In this document: positions 25,222 to 36,985 of the stretch, in pieces
Layout: each line of letters begins with the position of its first letter
How positions within the stretch are numbered: position 1 is the first letter of the stretch
DNA from: Ascidia mentula
Lineage: Eukaryota; Chordata; Ascidiacea; Phlebobranchia; Ascidiidae
Assembly: GCA_947561715.1 (NCBI GenBank)
Contig: OX387198.1
Coordinates: 2,480,001 to 2,544,000, forward strand
Direction: 5' to 3'
Length of the DNA: 64,000 bases
Position numbers and translations under genes: made by a program
Notes under the pieces: model-generated
Databases searched by the model: none
Told to the model about the DNA's origin: nothing
Seen by the model: only the letters and a program-made list of their open reading frames with translations

Positions 25222-27386
25222 TCAATTTTTCAAGATTTTGGTCGCGCGTTCATTGGCTTGACTAATTCTCATGTTGTTCGATTCAGCCTGCATTAAAAAT
25301 GAAGATATTGTTGTACGACAGAAGTGCATTTTGTATGACTGCTGCAGACGATTCAATAAAAGGCAATCATACAATCAATGTGACAGTAGTTGGGCATATG
25401 GGGGTGCTGTGCTGTTACAAATGCTTGCACAACACAGACAGAAATGCCTTTTTAAACCGCCAGACCAAACACATAATACAAATCCTACACACATATAACA
25501 ACACTTTATGCAAAACCAAACTACCATTTGCCCCTGAATACAATTATATCCTGTATAGAAAACCAAACAAACAATTATATCAAAGTGATCGTAATAAAAA
25601 AAAATCGAAAAAAGTATGCAGATCATTCGTACAAGTGCCAGAAAAATAGGAACCTTAATGTTTAAATCAGAAGGGAAAAACCAAACACCTACCTTAGTGT
25701 TTATTCTGTCAATCTGTTGGTTCTGAGAGTTAATTTCGTTGCCCATGTCGATAGCCATGTGTTTAAGGTTTCCAAGGACTACAGCAACTTGGCCGAGGTT
25801 TTCTTCCATCTCATCTTCTCTTGCATCGTTGGTGACTCTGCATTCATCACATACATCTCAAATTGATGAATGTTTATAACCAAGTATAAATATGTATTAA
25901 AAATTTAAAACATTCCAAACTTGCAGGTTGGATCATTTTGTGTGCTTTACGACACTTGAGGCCGCATCTCAGAATTAAATCCTAAAAATTGAGTTTTAGA
26001 AGTCATTTGTCATTGTGCACCTGGTTACAGTTTCTCTTGTTTGCCAAAACAATTGCCGGGTCTGATGACTCATGAAGGGGGACTACTATTGCTGAACAGA
26101 AAAAAAATTGATTGCAGCTGCATTAAGACAGCACATTGGGGGGTTTAGCAAAGGCTAACTGCTAAATTGTCAGTCCTAGGGGGTGTACAAACAGCCCCGG
26201 TGGGGCCCCAAGACAGTTGCAAGACATCTAATTCTTAATGAATTGTGTAGAGGAGGGTTGGTGGCTTCACTTAATCGCAAATGGAGGGTACTTTCTGTGA
26301 TTCATTTTTTCACAAAACAAACCTACACTTTTTTCTGCTTTTTTGGCCAAAATAATGGCCAACAGAGGGTCAAAATGCCCCCGGGGGAGCAGTTAAAGTA
26401 GTTATCTCAATTATAAATTTGGCCTGAATTCCTAGTCAAGGGTCGGCACTAACAGAAAATCACAAATTGACCATACTTTCTGTGATTCATTTTTTCACAA
26501 AATCTACCTCAATATTTGGGTAGTTTTTCAGCCACATGTTCAACAGCACCCTCAACCAATTTACTGCCTGACTAATAACCCTGAAAACCATAGTAAAACT
26601 GCCCCCAAACACGCTGAAAATCGCCCTGGCAACAGCCTGTTCATCTGCGCTCATTCAACCAAAACACTAGCGCCCATGCATGACCCATTGCATTGTTACA
26701 CATAATTTTACTCTGTTTTACGCAGAACAGAGTTCGAGAAGGGCATTTCCCAACCGGGAAAGTCTTTTCTATAGAAATACAGAGATGCGGCCTTAAGGAT
26801 GAAAGTTTACACAAAAAGTTTATGAGGAAATAATTAGGGAATAGTTTGGTATCTGAGGTTATTGTCATGTGTGTTTCAGACCCTAATTTTCACTTGATTG
26901 AATTGTGCATTTTTTGTATTAAACCATTCGGGACAGTTTGGTGAAAGAATTCATGAAAAATTTAACAGACACTTTTCAACGTGTGTGGTTTTTTTTCACA
27001 CCCAACATTTTATTAAATAGTTTATTGACCAATTTTAACGTTTTCAGAATTTCCTGTAACTGTAGTAGATATGGCCTGACACTGTGACACATGTAAACAG
27101 ACGAAACATCTTAAATCCCAATTGTTTCGAAAGTACAAATTGATATAAACTGAAGAAAACCATGCGTATATTTCAGCCATTCCTGAATTCGGTGCAGGAG
27201 TTTCAAAGGTGATTAAGACCAGTTTTAAGGCAATAATTATATTTTTACCTCTGTATGTAAGCGCCACCAACTTGTGCTTGTTCTCGTGGGTCTTGTACAC
27301 GTTGAGGTTGGTTGCTAACCACCTTTCCATCTTCGTTCGATTGCCACGTTTTCTTGTATTCGTCACCTTTCTCAAAGTTCTTCGCC
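25222..27386 (-). CDS. SNAP25: SNAP-25/SNAP-23 family t-SNARE, C-terminal half
   Basis: Three minus-strand exons are read: 27249-27386 (linker, GDEYKKTW, then [12 protein letters not shown]), 25693-25837 ([39 protein letters not shown]) and 25222-25287 ([19 protein letters not shown], then KN and stop). Together they give the last 115 residues. The second SNARE motif is complete, with the zero-layer glutamine in [13 protein letters not shown]-25 supplies two of the four helices of the membrane-fusion SNARE bundle with syntaxin and synaptobrevin. Phases agree (AG|A codes the Arg before VTNDA). The N-terminal SNARE helix and cysteine palmitoylation segment were not found within the next 1 kb upstream, before kinase B. 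They must lie farther away, or the locus is truncated. A TTAA-family element sits in the intron 25838-27248. Confidence 0.93.
25959..26792 (-). mobile_element. TTAA/GGCCGCATC-family element in a SNAP-25 intron
   Basis: An 834-bp copy in reverse orientation to 45296-46124. It starts AGGCCGCATCTC and ends GAGATGCGGCC followed by TTAA; the base group before it is TTGA. Size and internal order match the other full copies. The internal reiteration TCTGTGATTCATTTTTTCAC occurs twice. It has no coding capacity. Confidence 0.8.
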
Positions 27387-28250
27387 CTTACAAAAATGTT
27401 TTACTTTTAGGCTTGTTGATGTACAACTGTAGCAAAATATTGGGAAGCCAAGACGACACATCAATTACGATGGGTGGGATTTTTTGAGTTGCCTTCTTCT
27501 ATGGTGGACATATAAAGAACCTTGGTTACATTTTAAGTAAGGGTCAACATACTTGTCGATCTATAAAAGGAGTAGGTGACCATTAAACGATTGGAGAACA
27601 CAGGCCCTACTTATACTTGTAAGGCTCAGTTAACTTTTATCAAGCAGACAACTTTTATTAGTGTTTAGTGGGCTGCAGACAGGGGCACTGTTTCGACCTA
27701 ATAGTTCTCATCAGTGCAGCTATTTTCATTTGGACTGCTGCCGTACGTTTCAGCCATCTTAATAAACGATTGTTTACCTGATTGGTGTTGGATATACGGA
27801 GTTTACAGCAGAACACGCATTAAACGCAACAGTATCAACAGCAAGAACACGCAAGCAGACTTATTTCACTCTTCAGCACTGCAGGCGGCCGAAATGATTT
27901 GGTACGCTGCAGCGTTTACCACCTTTTTTAATTTCTTTTCGACTTCTTCACTGAACGATTAATTTTATTTGTAAATATTCCAATGTGTTATGCAGCAAAT
28001 AATGCCCAACTTGCCCACACAGCGAAGTACAAACTCGGCTAGTAGAAATCATTGGCAGCACTGCCGCACCGACACCGACTTTATGACCGCTTTTCAAGTT
28101 ACGGGTTATAGTATAGTGTGTAACCCGCACCATGTTTCTGCAAATTTTAGCAAAAACAAACGTAAAGTATAATTCAGCTGAATATCTGTCTTACCCGCAA
28201 TTTTTTTCGCGGATGCGAAGGACATTTGGTTACCCTTGAGCGATGGCGCG
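27387..28250. other. intergenic region between SNAP-25 exon and kinase B
   Basis: No gene or SNAP-25 upstream exon could be found here. It contains a hammerhead ribozyme (27672-27720, minus). From about 28125 it carries the upstream sequence also found before kinase D (60887 onward, CATGTTTCT then CTGCAAATTTTAGCAA). Confidence 0.5.
27672..27720 (-). ncRNA. minimal hammerhead ribozyme
   Basis: On the minus strand: GCTGCA, CTGATGA, GAACTATTAGGTC, GAAA, CAG-TGCCC-CTG, TC, TGCAGC. Stem I is six perfect pairs (GCTGCA with TGCAGC), stem II is G-C, A-T, one mismatch, C-G, and stem III is three pairs with a five-base loop. Both invariant core boxes are intact, and the GUC cleavage triplet places the cut after position 27678. 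This compact type, with a very short stem III, is the one known from Penelope-like elements and retrozymes. No reverse transcriptase was seen beside it, so the carrier is probably a remnant. Confidence 0.8.
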
Positions 28251-28434
28251 GGTGGAATCACCCCAAGCAACTCTGTTTGTTGATTTTGTTGGGGTTCCTC
28301 CTTTTTTCCTTTGTTTGGTTCCTGTTCGAAACCACCAGCGCCATTTTGAAAAGGGGAAACAAAGAGAAACTGTTCTTGTGGAATTCGTTTGCAGGTGTCC
28401 TTTCTGTCCTGACTCCTGATTAGATGGTGGTAAT
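28251..28434 (+). promoter_or_regulatory. conserved promoter/5' leader of kinase B with YY1-like site
   Basis: It has the same block as before the other kinase genes, with GCGCCATTTTG at 28338-28348 after GTTCGAAACCACCA and followed by GAAAAGGGGAAACAAAGAG. It aligns most closely to the block before gene D. Confidence 0.5.
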
Positions 28435-31400
28435 ATGTCTTCTGTGGAAGAGGTATGTGGAGTTTTAAATTCTAATCATAGTAGTATTTTCCATAAAATT
28501 TACTATGCGCCCTTTTAGCCTACCCCACAAATCCTCATGTTTTTAATCAGCAATATTGGTAATAGTAACCATCTGTTTATATATGTTTTGTAGTTTCATT
28601 TAATCAAAGCTGAGGATATTTTATGTGACCAATGGAATTTTCTTGCTGGACAAGGTGGATTCAGTGACGTAATAATTGGTTACCATGTTGGTTTGAAGCA
28701 ATTTGTTGCGGTCAAAGTAATTAAAGTTGTTGGTCGTCACAGTGAAGAACTCTTTAAAAAAACGTAAATCCAGCATTCATGATACACTACTGTAACCGTT
28801 TTTTTTACAATGATATATTGTTGCAGAATTGGTGAAGAGCTGGAAAACCTGCAAAAACTAAATCATATCAACATAGTGAGTGTTTATGGTTGGACCAAAT
28901 GGCCATTTGCCTTAGGGATTGTCATGGAGTTCTGTAAAGGAAGGAGCCTTTTGGAACTGCTGCTGAATACCTCGATCAGTTTGGGATTCCCCTTGCGTGT
29001 CCGGTTTTTACTGGATGCTGCAGAAGGTCTTAAAGCTTGCCACGGTTTACCTCTGAAGAGAATGATTCACGGAGATGTCAAGCCTGAAAATGGGTTGCTT
29101 ACCAAAATTCTGCGCCTCAAATTGTGTGACTTTGGAAATGCGGAACTCGCAACCATAACTGGATCGACGACAAAGAATCCTTCAGCAAGAAGCAAGAAGG
29201 AAAGACCTCAATATACACCAATGTACACAGCACCTGAAAAAATTGAAAAACCTACAATGAAACCAACAAAAGAACTTGATGTTTATGCTTTCGGTGTGAT
29301 GATTTTTACTGTCGTGGTTAGGGCATTGCCATACTCCACCGACAACCAGAAAGCTTTACTAGACTCCATTAAGGAAGGGTCTAGACCAAACTGTTTAGTA
29401 ATAGAAGAACTGAAGCAAAATCTTAATGAAAGCGACAGAGCAATCGTTGAAAACCTGGAGCAACTAATGAAGCAGTGTTGGGATCAAGATCCATCTAAAC
29501 GACCAACGATGATCGAAATCTGTGAGAAATTGCAGCAACTTCTCAGCCAGCAAGACCCAGAAGTGATCGAGCAACAAGTGGAAGACGTGGTCTGGCAGAA
29601 GAACATGAAAGATCCCTTTCTTGTCAAAGATGAGAAGTTGGTTTCCCTTGAATGGTTTTGCACAAGAACCCGAAGATTCCAAGGTTTGTTCTCAAAATTA
29701 CACCAACTAGAAAAAATGTCGAATCATTAACTGTATTAACTATCACTTTCACTGATATGTGGTTCTTTCTTTGCACAGTACCTGACAATCCTCCGACCTC
29801 TAATGATGCCAAGAAAGATCATTCATCTACGGACAAGAAACCAGTTTCAGGTGATTCTGTTCAAAGCCCATCATCTTCTAGATTGGCATCAGAAGTTAAT
29901 CGAGATTGTTATTTAAAACCTAATGTCAGACAGAAAAATATATTTTTGCAAGGTACTGGCTTGACTGCTTGCGCCATAGTTTTTTTTACTTTTGCTGTGG
30001 AAAAAATACAAACTATAACAATTACTTCAATACATTGCGTCCTTCTCTGGTCAAGAAATTTGCAGCACCAAATGAAGTTAGATTAGGCTCGCAAAAGCTC
30101 ATGCAAATAAAGTGTTTAGAAGCCACTTTTTCAAAAACAATGCAACAGCAATAACTAAAACTATAACAAGTTCTTGTATAGAACTTATTGTAGACAAATT
30201 AGATGTAGCACTGTGGTAAATACAGATGCCATAGCTCAGGGGTCGGCTACCTTTTAAATGCTGTGGTCAGTTTACAAATTATGTTTAAATTTTGATGACT
30301 TCATGTGCCAACCTATATGTGTACACAAAAGTATGTTGGCCTTTTTTTAACCATTCTCTGCATAGTGACTGATCATATGGGAATATATGAAGGCAGCACA
30401 AGCATGGACATCTGAGTAATGAACTTGTAAGGCACTCTCAGTACTATCAAAAATCACCTCAAATTTGTTATGGATACCACACATTGTTGACTCTTACTTA
30501 CATTACTTGTGCAATGTAAAAGTTATCAATTTAAGAATGTTTGCATTGTTTTTGCTTTTAACAATTTCACTATGAATTGATCACATTTGTATTTGTCTGC
30601 ACTTATCACAAAAAAAACTAAATCCCTCAAACATTTAGTCCCTGTGTTTTCATCACAGAGACCAATCCAAACTCTGATGCGGGTAACCGATCTCCTGCAC
30701 TTGGTGATGTCACCCTAACTCATTCATCCACTGATTCCACTCAAGATCAAGTGGTTTCTGGGCAAGCAGGTAATGTTACAAGCTGGTGTATGCAGAGATT
30801 ATGTGTCTATATTGCGCAAACATAAATACTGATCACTTGAGTAAAAGCCCGTCTTCACTTTAAAGTGCTGATCCTAAATTTTTTTATAGCTGGTCAAGAA
30901 TTATCCAATGTGAGGGCACAACAGTATGACTTGAATGGTGAAGAAATAGTTGAGCAACAACCAGGTATATTCAAAGATGTATACCCTTTGTATGGTTTAG
31001 GATAGTTTACTAAAAAACAAAAATCGCTCAACATAACATTAAGTGCCTTACACATGACAATGAATATACCAATAAACAACAATTAGGCATTTAAAAATAC
31101 TGTTAAGTTTGCAAGTTTGCTTTACATCGTTTTAATGTTATTATAATATCAAAAGCTCATTGTAAGGCTTTATGCAATTTTTATTTCCATAACAAACTGT
31201 ATGACCTCTCAGCTGTTTCACTGCTGAAAATCGAATTATTATATTACCATGTAAATTCGCCTCTAAAATATATTCATCGCCATAAATAAATATTAGTATT
31301 ACATTTTGTAACAGATGACTGTTTTCTCGTTTGGTAAAGTTAGAAACCACAATCTAGTTTGATTTAACTGCTCTATACAAAATTATTCCCCATTACAAAA

Positions 31401-31830
31401 CCTAGTTAATACATTTCCTCTGTTTCCCATCCTGGTTAATTCTCCATTTCTTCATTGTCTATCTATTGACAAAAAGTATTCACGCCAGGGTTTATTTGTT
31501 GCAGTTTTAGCAAACAGTTTAAAACCACCTGGAACATTTGACTTTCATGTTTGTATTAAAATAATAGTTGACATTAGCAATCCATTCTCATTCAGCTTTG
31601 AAAAGAAAATCAAGCAATGACGTTCCAAGCGCTTCCAGTGACAGCAAGAAAATTAAAAAAAATACTGAAGATGGAACATCACGAAAGGAAGAAGCAGGTG
31701 AAAAAATAAAACTTACGACCTCCGTCATATATATTTTGATATTGTTAATGGAGGGCACCTGTTATGACATCACAAACTAGTGATTGTGGTAAACATAATA
31801 TAAATAAATGTAAGTTCATGTTATATCACT
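28435..31830 (+). CDS. RIPK/TKL-type kinase, 3'-truncated paralogue (gene B)
   Basis: Exons: 28435-28452, 28594-28763, 28827-29683, 29779-29952, 30659-30769, 30890-30964 and 31596-31697. The kinase keeps the catalytic lysine in VAVK, HGDVKPEN, DFG and APE; the glycine loop reads GQGGFS. Linker cassettes are again phase 1-1; two (ending SGQAG and EQQPG) are shared only with D, and the lysine-rich one is shared with A and C. Similarity to A and C stops abruptly at about 31830, inside the intron just before the expected next cassette. No TPR exon follows, so the gene has lost its 3' end or uses an unseen terminal exon. If the exon 3 donor is not used, translation ends shortly after GLFSKLHQLEKMSNH. 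Confidence 0.75.
30235..30370. mobile_element. hAT-like fragment in gene B
   Basis: CTCAGGGGTCGGCTACCTT resembles the CAGGGGTCGGCAACC ends of non-autonomous hAT elements. The same fragment lies in the same place in gene D (about 62815-62950), so it predates the B/D split. Only one end is recognisable. Confidence 0.5.
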
Positions 31831-32520
31831 TCAGCAGGCATGGTGTCAGACTGAGACTTTTTGACGATAATTTTGGGTCTTCGAGGATGGAAGCCTCCCA
31901 AAATCATCGATTCGGGACCCTACAACCTGGATAGATTAGGGAACCGTTACCGTAATTTAAAGTCAAATGTATCACTGAAGTATAAAATAAACAGTCCAAT
32001 GAAATGAGTAAAGATTTATTAAAACAAAATTAGTTTTTCATGTATCTGCCAAAGCTGAATCGCGGTCAGAGTAATGTTAGCAACCTTGGATTTTGAAACC
32101 GTTTTCACTGCGTATCAGCGATGACCTTTATTTTGGGTAATGAGTTAACCGCATATTAGTCCCGGGTTACTTCTGCATGAGAGAAGTTATTGTGTTGCGG
32201 TTAACGCGTTGCCAAACCTCGTAAGTTTGCGAAACAACCTTCTGCCCAGTGAGTTGGCTGCTCGCTATATTTCCCCCGTCGGGCATTGATGAAATAAAAT
32301 ATGACGCAAGTCCATTGCTTTACATGACTGAGAGTAGTTTGGGATGCAAAAAGACATAGGCTTGATGCTTAATTAGGGGTCGGGAACATTTTTGTCTAAG
32401 GTAGCAAGGAAAGCTATATATTAAAAAATAATTTCTGTGTACAGCCATGTAACATTTTTCAACACTTTAATTGGTTTATACAGTACACACAAGGTGGAAC
32501 GAAGTCACTCTAGGGGAGGA
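31831..32520. other. unidentified insertion or junction that ends gene B
   Basis: Sequence unrelated to the kinase genes begins here. It starts near TGTCAGACTGAGAC and includes ATTTATTAAAAC, which gives it some look of an LTR, but no second end or primer site was found. A hAT-like AGGGGTCGGGAACA occurs near 32377. No gene is seen. Confidence 0.35.
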
Positions 32521-33409
32521 AAGCTATAGGCCGCATATCGGTAGTAAATCCCCAAAATCTAGTTTTGAAGGCTATCACCATTAATACCCATACTGAGTGA
32601 TTTGCTTTTTTGCCAACAACATTTCCTGTGGTCAGTGACCCATGAAGATCTACTGGTACTATTCATAGAGAAAAAAAATTGATTGCAGCTGCATCCGCCA
32701 AAACACAGCAAGGATCTGAGGGGCCTCCAGGAGGATCTTTTGTCCTATAAGATAGCAAAAACAGTCCCAGGGGGCAACCAAAGCAACTTTCCTGTGACAA
32801 TTTTTTTTGCCATTGCGTAGAAAAGGGTTAGGGCCAACATTAAATTGCAAATTGGATGAGGTTTTTGTGATTCATTTTTTCGCAAAACCATCTTACATTT
32901 TTTTGCAGCCCATTTAGCTAAAATAATGGCCGAAATGACCCCTAGGCTTTAAGCAACTATCTTGCAACTAATTTTCACCTTACTGCGTAGCCAAGAGGCG
33001 GGCCTAACATAAAATCACAAATTAAGGTATACTTCTGTGATTCAATTTTGAGCTACATCCCCTTGAACATTTTGGTGGTTTTTCAACTAAACTTTTCACA
33101 GCACCCTGCACCAAACGTCTGACTGACTGAGAAGAGCAAAAAATGACCACCCTCATTCTGGCAGAATTCTGGCAGAATAATTTTGCAAATTAGCCACATT
33201 TTAAAAGGTACAACAGGCATTTACTCAAAAATTGGTTTCTTTTGGATTAGAATCAAATTACAGAGATGAGCAAGCAGTTCAAACTTCAAAAAACATTTAA
33301 ACAAATTTTTTCGCAGCTGTATCAATCAAAAAAATCGCGAATTAAAAAAATCGCCTGGTTTTGCGATTCAGCACAATGGCGGCATGCAAAAAACTTCCCT
33401 AATACAAAG

Positions 33410-34933
33410 AATTCTGCTCGGCGTTCTTGCAATAGGTGCCCATATTGACCAATATCACGAGAACGGAAATTTAATGCTCTACCACATGCAATTAACAAAT
33501 TTGAAATTAAGGTGCCGGATGATCTTCAAATCGCCCATCGAATAAGACCCGCTTTTTGCGAATCAGCAGCATAATGGCGTAATGTCGGCATGCGAAAAAC
33601 TTCCCTATTAAAACAATTCTGCTTGGCGTTCTTGCAATAGGTGCCAATATTGACCAATATCACGAGAACGGAAATTTAATGCTCTACCACATGCAATTAA
33701 CAAATTTGAAATTAAGGTGCCGGATGACCTTCAAATCGCTCATCGAAAAAGACCCGCTTTTTGCGAATCAGCAGCATAATGGCGTAATGTCGGCATGCGA
33801 AAAACTTCCCTATTAAAACAATTCTGCTCGGCGTTCTTGCAATAGGTGCCAATATTGACCAACATAACGAGAACGGAAATTTAATGCTCTACCACATGCA
33901 ATTAACAAATTTGAAATTAAGGTGCCGGATGACCTTCAAATCGCCCATCGAAGACGACCCGCTTTTTGCGAATCAGCAGCATAATGGCGTAATGTCGGCA
34001 TGCGAAAAACTTCCCTATTAAAACAATTCTGCTCGGCGTTCTTGCAATAGGTGCCAATATTGACTAACATCTCGAGAACGGAAATTTAATGCTCTACAAC
34101 ATGCAATTAACAAATTTGAAATTAAGATGCCGGATGACCTTCAAATCGCCCATCGAAGAAGACCCGCTTTTTGCGAATCAGCAGCATAATGGCGTAATGT
34201 CGGCATGCGAAAAACTTCCCTATTAAAACAATTCTGCTCGGCGTTCTTGCAATAGGTGCCAATATTGATCAATATCACGAGAACGGAAATTTAATGCTCT
34301 ACCACATGCAATTAACAAATTTGAAATTAAGGTGCCGGATGACCTTCAAATCGCCAATCGAATAAGACCCGCTTTTTGCGAATCAGCAGCATTATGGCGT
34401 AGTGTCGGCATGCGAAAAACTTCCCTATTAAAACAATTCTGCTCGGCGTTCTTGCAATAGGTGCCAATATTGACCAACATCACGAGAACGGAAATTTAAT
34501 GCTCTACCACATGCAATTAACAAATTTGAAATTAAGGTGCCGGATGACCTTCAAATCGCCCATCGAAGACGACCCGCTTTTTGCGAATCAGCAGCATAAT
34601 GGCGTAATGTCGGCATGCGAAAAACTTCCCTATTAAAACAATTCTGCTCGGCGTTCTTGCAATAGGTGCCAATATTGACCAATATCACGAGAACGGAAAT
34701 TTAATGCTCTACCACATGCAATTAACAAATTTGAAATTAAGGTGCCGGATGATCTTCAAATCGCCCATCGAATAAGACCCGCTTTTTGCGAATCAGCAGC
34801 ATAATGGCGTAATGTCGGCATGCGAAAAACTTCCCTATTAAAACAATTCTGCTCGGCGTTCTTGCAATAGGTGCCAATATTGACCAATATCACGAGAACG
34901 GAAATTTAATGCTCTACCACATGCAATTAACAA
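33410..34933 (+). repeat. FB3 forward array of 205-bp monomers
   Basis: GGTGCCGGATGA recurs at 205-base steps (for example 33511, 33716, 33921, 34126). Monomers differ at several positions (GATCTTC/GACCTTC, AATAAGACC/AAGACGACC). Confidence 0.9.
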
Positions 34934-34934
34934 T

Positions 34935-36985
34935 GCCGACATTACGCCATTATGCTGCTGATTCGCAAAAAGCGGGTCTTTTTCGATGGGCGATTTGAAG
35001 GTCATCCGGCACCTTAATTTCAAATTTGTTAATTGCATGTGGTAGAGCATTAAATTTCCGTTCTCGTGATATTGGTCAATATTGGCACCTATTGCAAGAA
35101 CGCCGAGCAGAATTGTTTTAATAGGGAAGTTTTTCGCATGCCGACATTACGCCATTATGCTGCTGATTCGCAAAAAGCGGGTCTTTTTCGATGGGCGATT
35201 TGAAGGTCATCCGGCACCTTAATTTCAAATTTGTTAATTGCATGTGGTAGAGCATTAAATTTCCGTTCTCGTGATATTGGTCAATATTGGCACCTATTGC
35301 AAGAACGCCGAGCAGAATTGTTTTAATAGGGAAGTTTTTCGCATGCCGACATTACGCCATTATGCTGCTGATTCGCAAAAAGCGGGTCTTTTTCGATGGG
35401 CGATTTGAAGGTCATCCGGCACCTTAATTTCAAATTTGTTAATTGCATGTGGTAGAGCATTAAATTTCCGTTCTCGTGATATTGGTCAATATTGGCACCT
35501 ATTGCAAGAACGCCGAGCAGAATTGTTTTAATAGGGAAGTTTTTCGCATGCCGACATTACGCCATTATGCTGCTGATTCGCAAAAAGCGGGTCTTTTTCG
35601 ATGGGCGATTTGAAGGTCATCCGGCACCTTAATTTCAAATTTGTTAATTGCATGTGGTAGAGCATTAAATTTCCGTTCTCGTGATATTGGTCAATATTGG
35701 CACCTATTGCAAGAACGCCGAGCAGAATTGTTTTAATAGGGAAGTTTTTCGCATGCCGACATTACGCCATTATGCTGCTGATTCGCAAAAAGCGGGTCTT
35801 TTTCGATGGGCGATTTGAAGGTCATCCGGCACCTTAATTTCAAATTTGTTAATTGCATGTGGTAGAGCATTAAATTTCCGTTCTCGTGATATTGGTCAAT
35901 ATTGGCACCTATTGCAAGAACGCCGAGCAGAATTGTTTTAATAGGGAAGTTTTTCGCATGCCGACATTACGCCATTATGCTGCTGATTCGCAAAAAGCGG
36001 GTCTTTTTCGATGGGCGATTTGAAGGTCATCCGGCACCTTAATTTCAAATTTGTTAATTGCATGTGGTAGAGCATTAAATTTCCGTTCTCGTGATATTGG
36101 TCAATATTGGCACCTATTGCAAGAACGCCGAGCAGAATTGTTTTAATAGGGAAGTTTTTCGCATGCCGACATTACGCCATTATGCTGCTGATTCGCAAAA
36201 AGCGGGTCTTTTTCGATGGGCGATTTGAAGGTCATCCGGCACCTTAATTTCAAATTTGTTAATTGCATGTGGTAGAGCATTAAATTTCCGTTCTCGTGAT
36301 ATTGGTCAATATTGGCACCTATTGCAAGAACGCCGAGCAGAATTGTTTTAATAGGGAAGTTTTTCGCATGCCGACATTACGCCATTATGCTGCTGATTCG
36401 CAAAAAGCGGGTCTTTTTCGATGGGCGATTTGAAGGTCATCCGGCACCTTAATTTCAAATTTGTTAATTGCATGTGGTAGAGCATTAAATTTCCGTTCTC
36501 GTGATATTGGTCAATATTGGCACCTATTGCAAGAACGCCGAGCAGAATTGTTTTAATAGGGAAGTTTTTCGCATGCCGACATTACGCCATTATGCTGCTG
36601 ATTCGCAAAAAGCGGGTCTTTTTCGATGGGCGATTTGAAGGTCATCCGGCACCTTAATTTCAAATTTGTTAATTGCATGTGGTAGAGCATTAAATTTCCG
36701 TTCTCGTGATATTGGTCAATATTGGCACCTATTGCAAGAACGCCGAGCAGAATTGTTTTAATAGGGAAGTTTTACGCATGCCGACATTACGCCATTATGC
36801 TGCTGATTCGCAAAAAGCGGGTCTTTTTCGATGGGCGATTTGAAGGTCATCCGGCACCTTAATTTCAAATTTGTTAATTGCATGTGGTAGAGCATTAAAT
36901 TTCCGTTCTCGTGATGTTGGTCAATATTGGCACTTATTGCAAGAACGCCGAGCAGAATTCTTTGTATTATGGAAGTTTTTTGCAT
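34935..36985 (-). repeat. FB3 reverse array of 205-bp monomers, highly homogeneous
   Basis: GCCGACATTACGCC recurs at 34935, 35140, 35345 and so on to 36780, exactly 205 bases apart. Units look identical to the eye except in the last one or two, in contrast to the more varied forward arm. Confidence 0.9.

Noticed and set aside
25299-25649. Plus-strand open frames opposite the SNAP-25 exons
   Set aside because: They are shadows of the SNAP-25 locus; the minus-strand reading has clear family conservation and splice sites.
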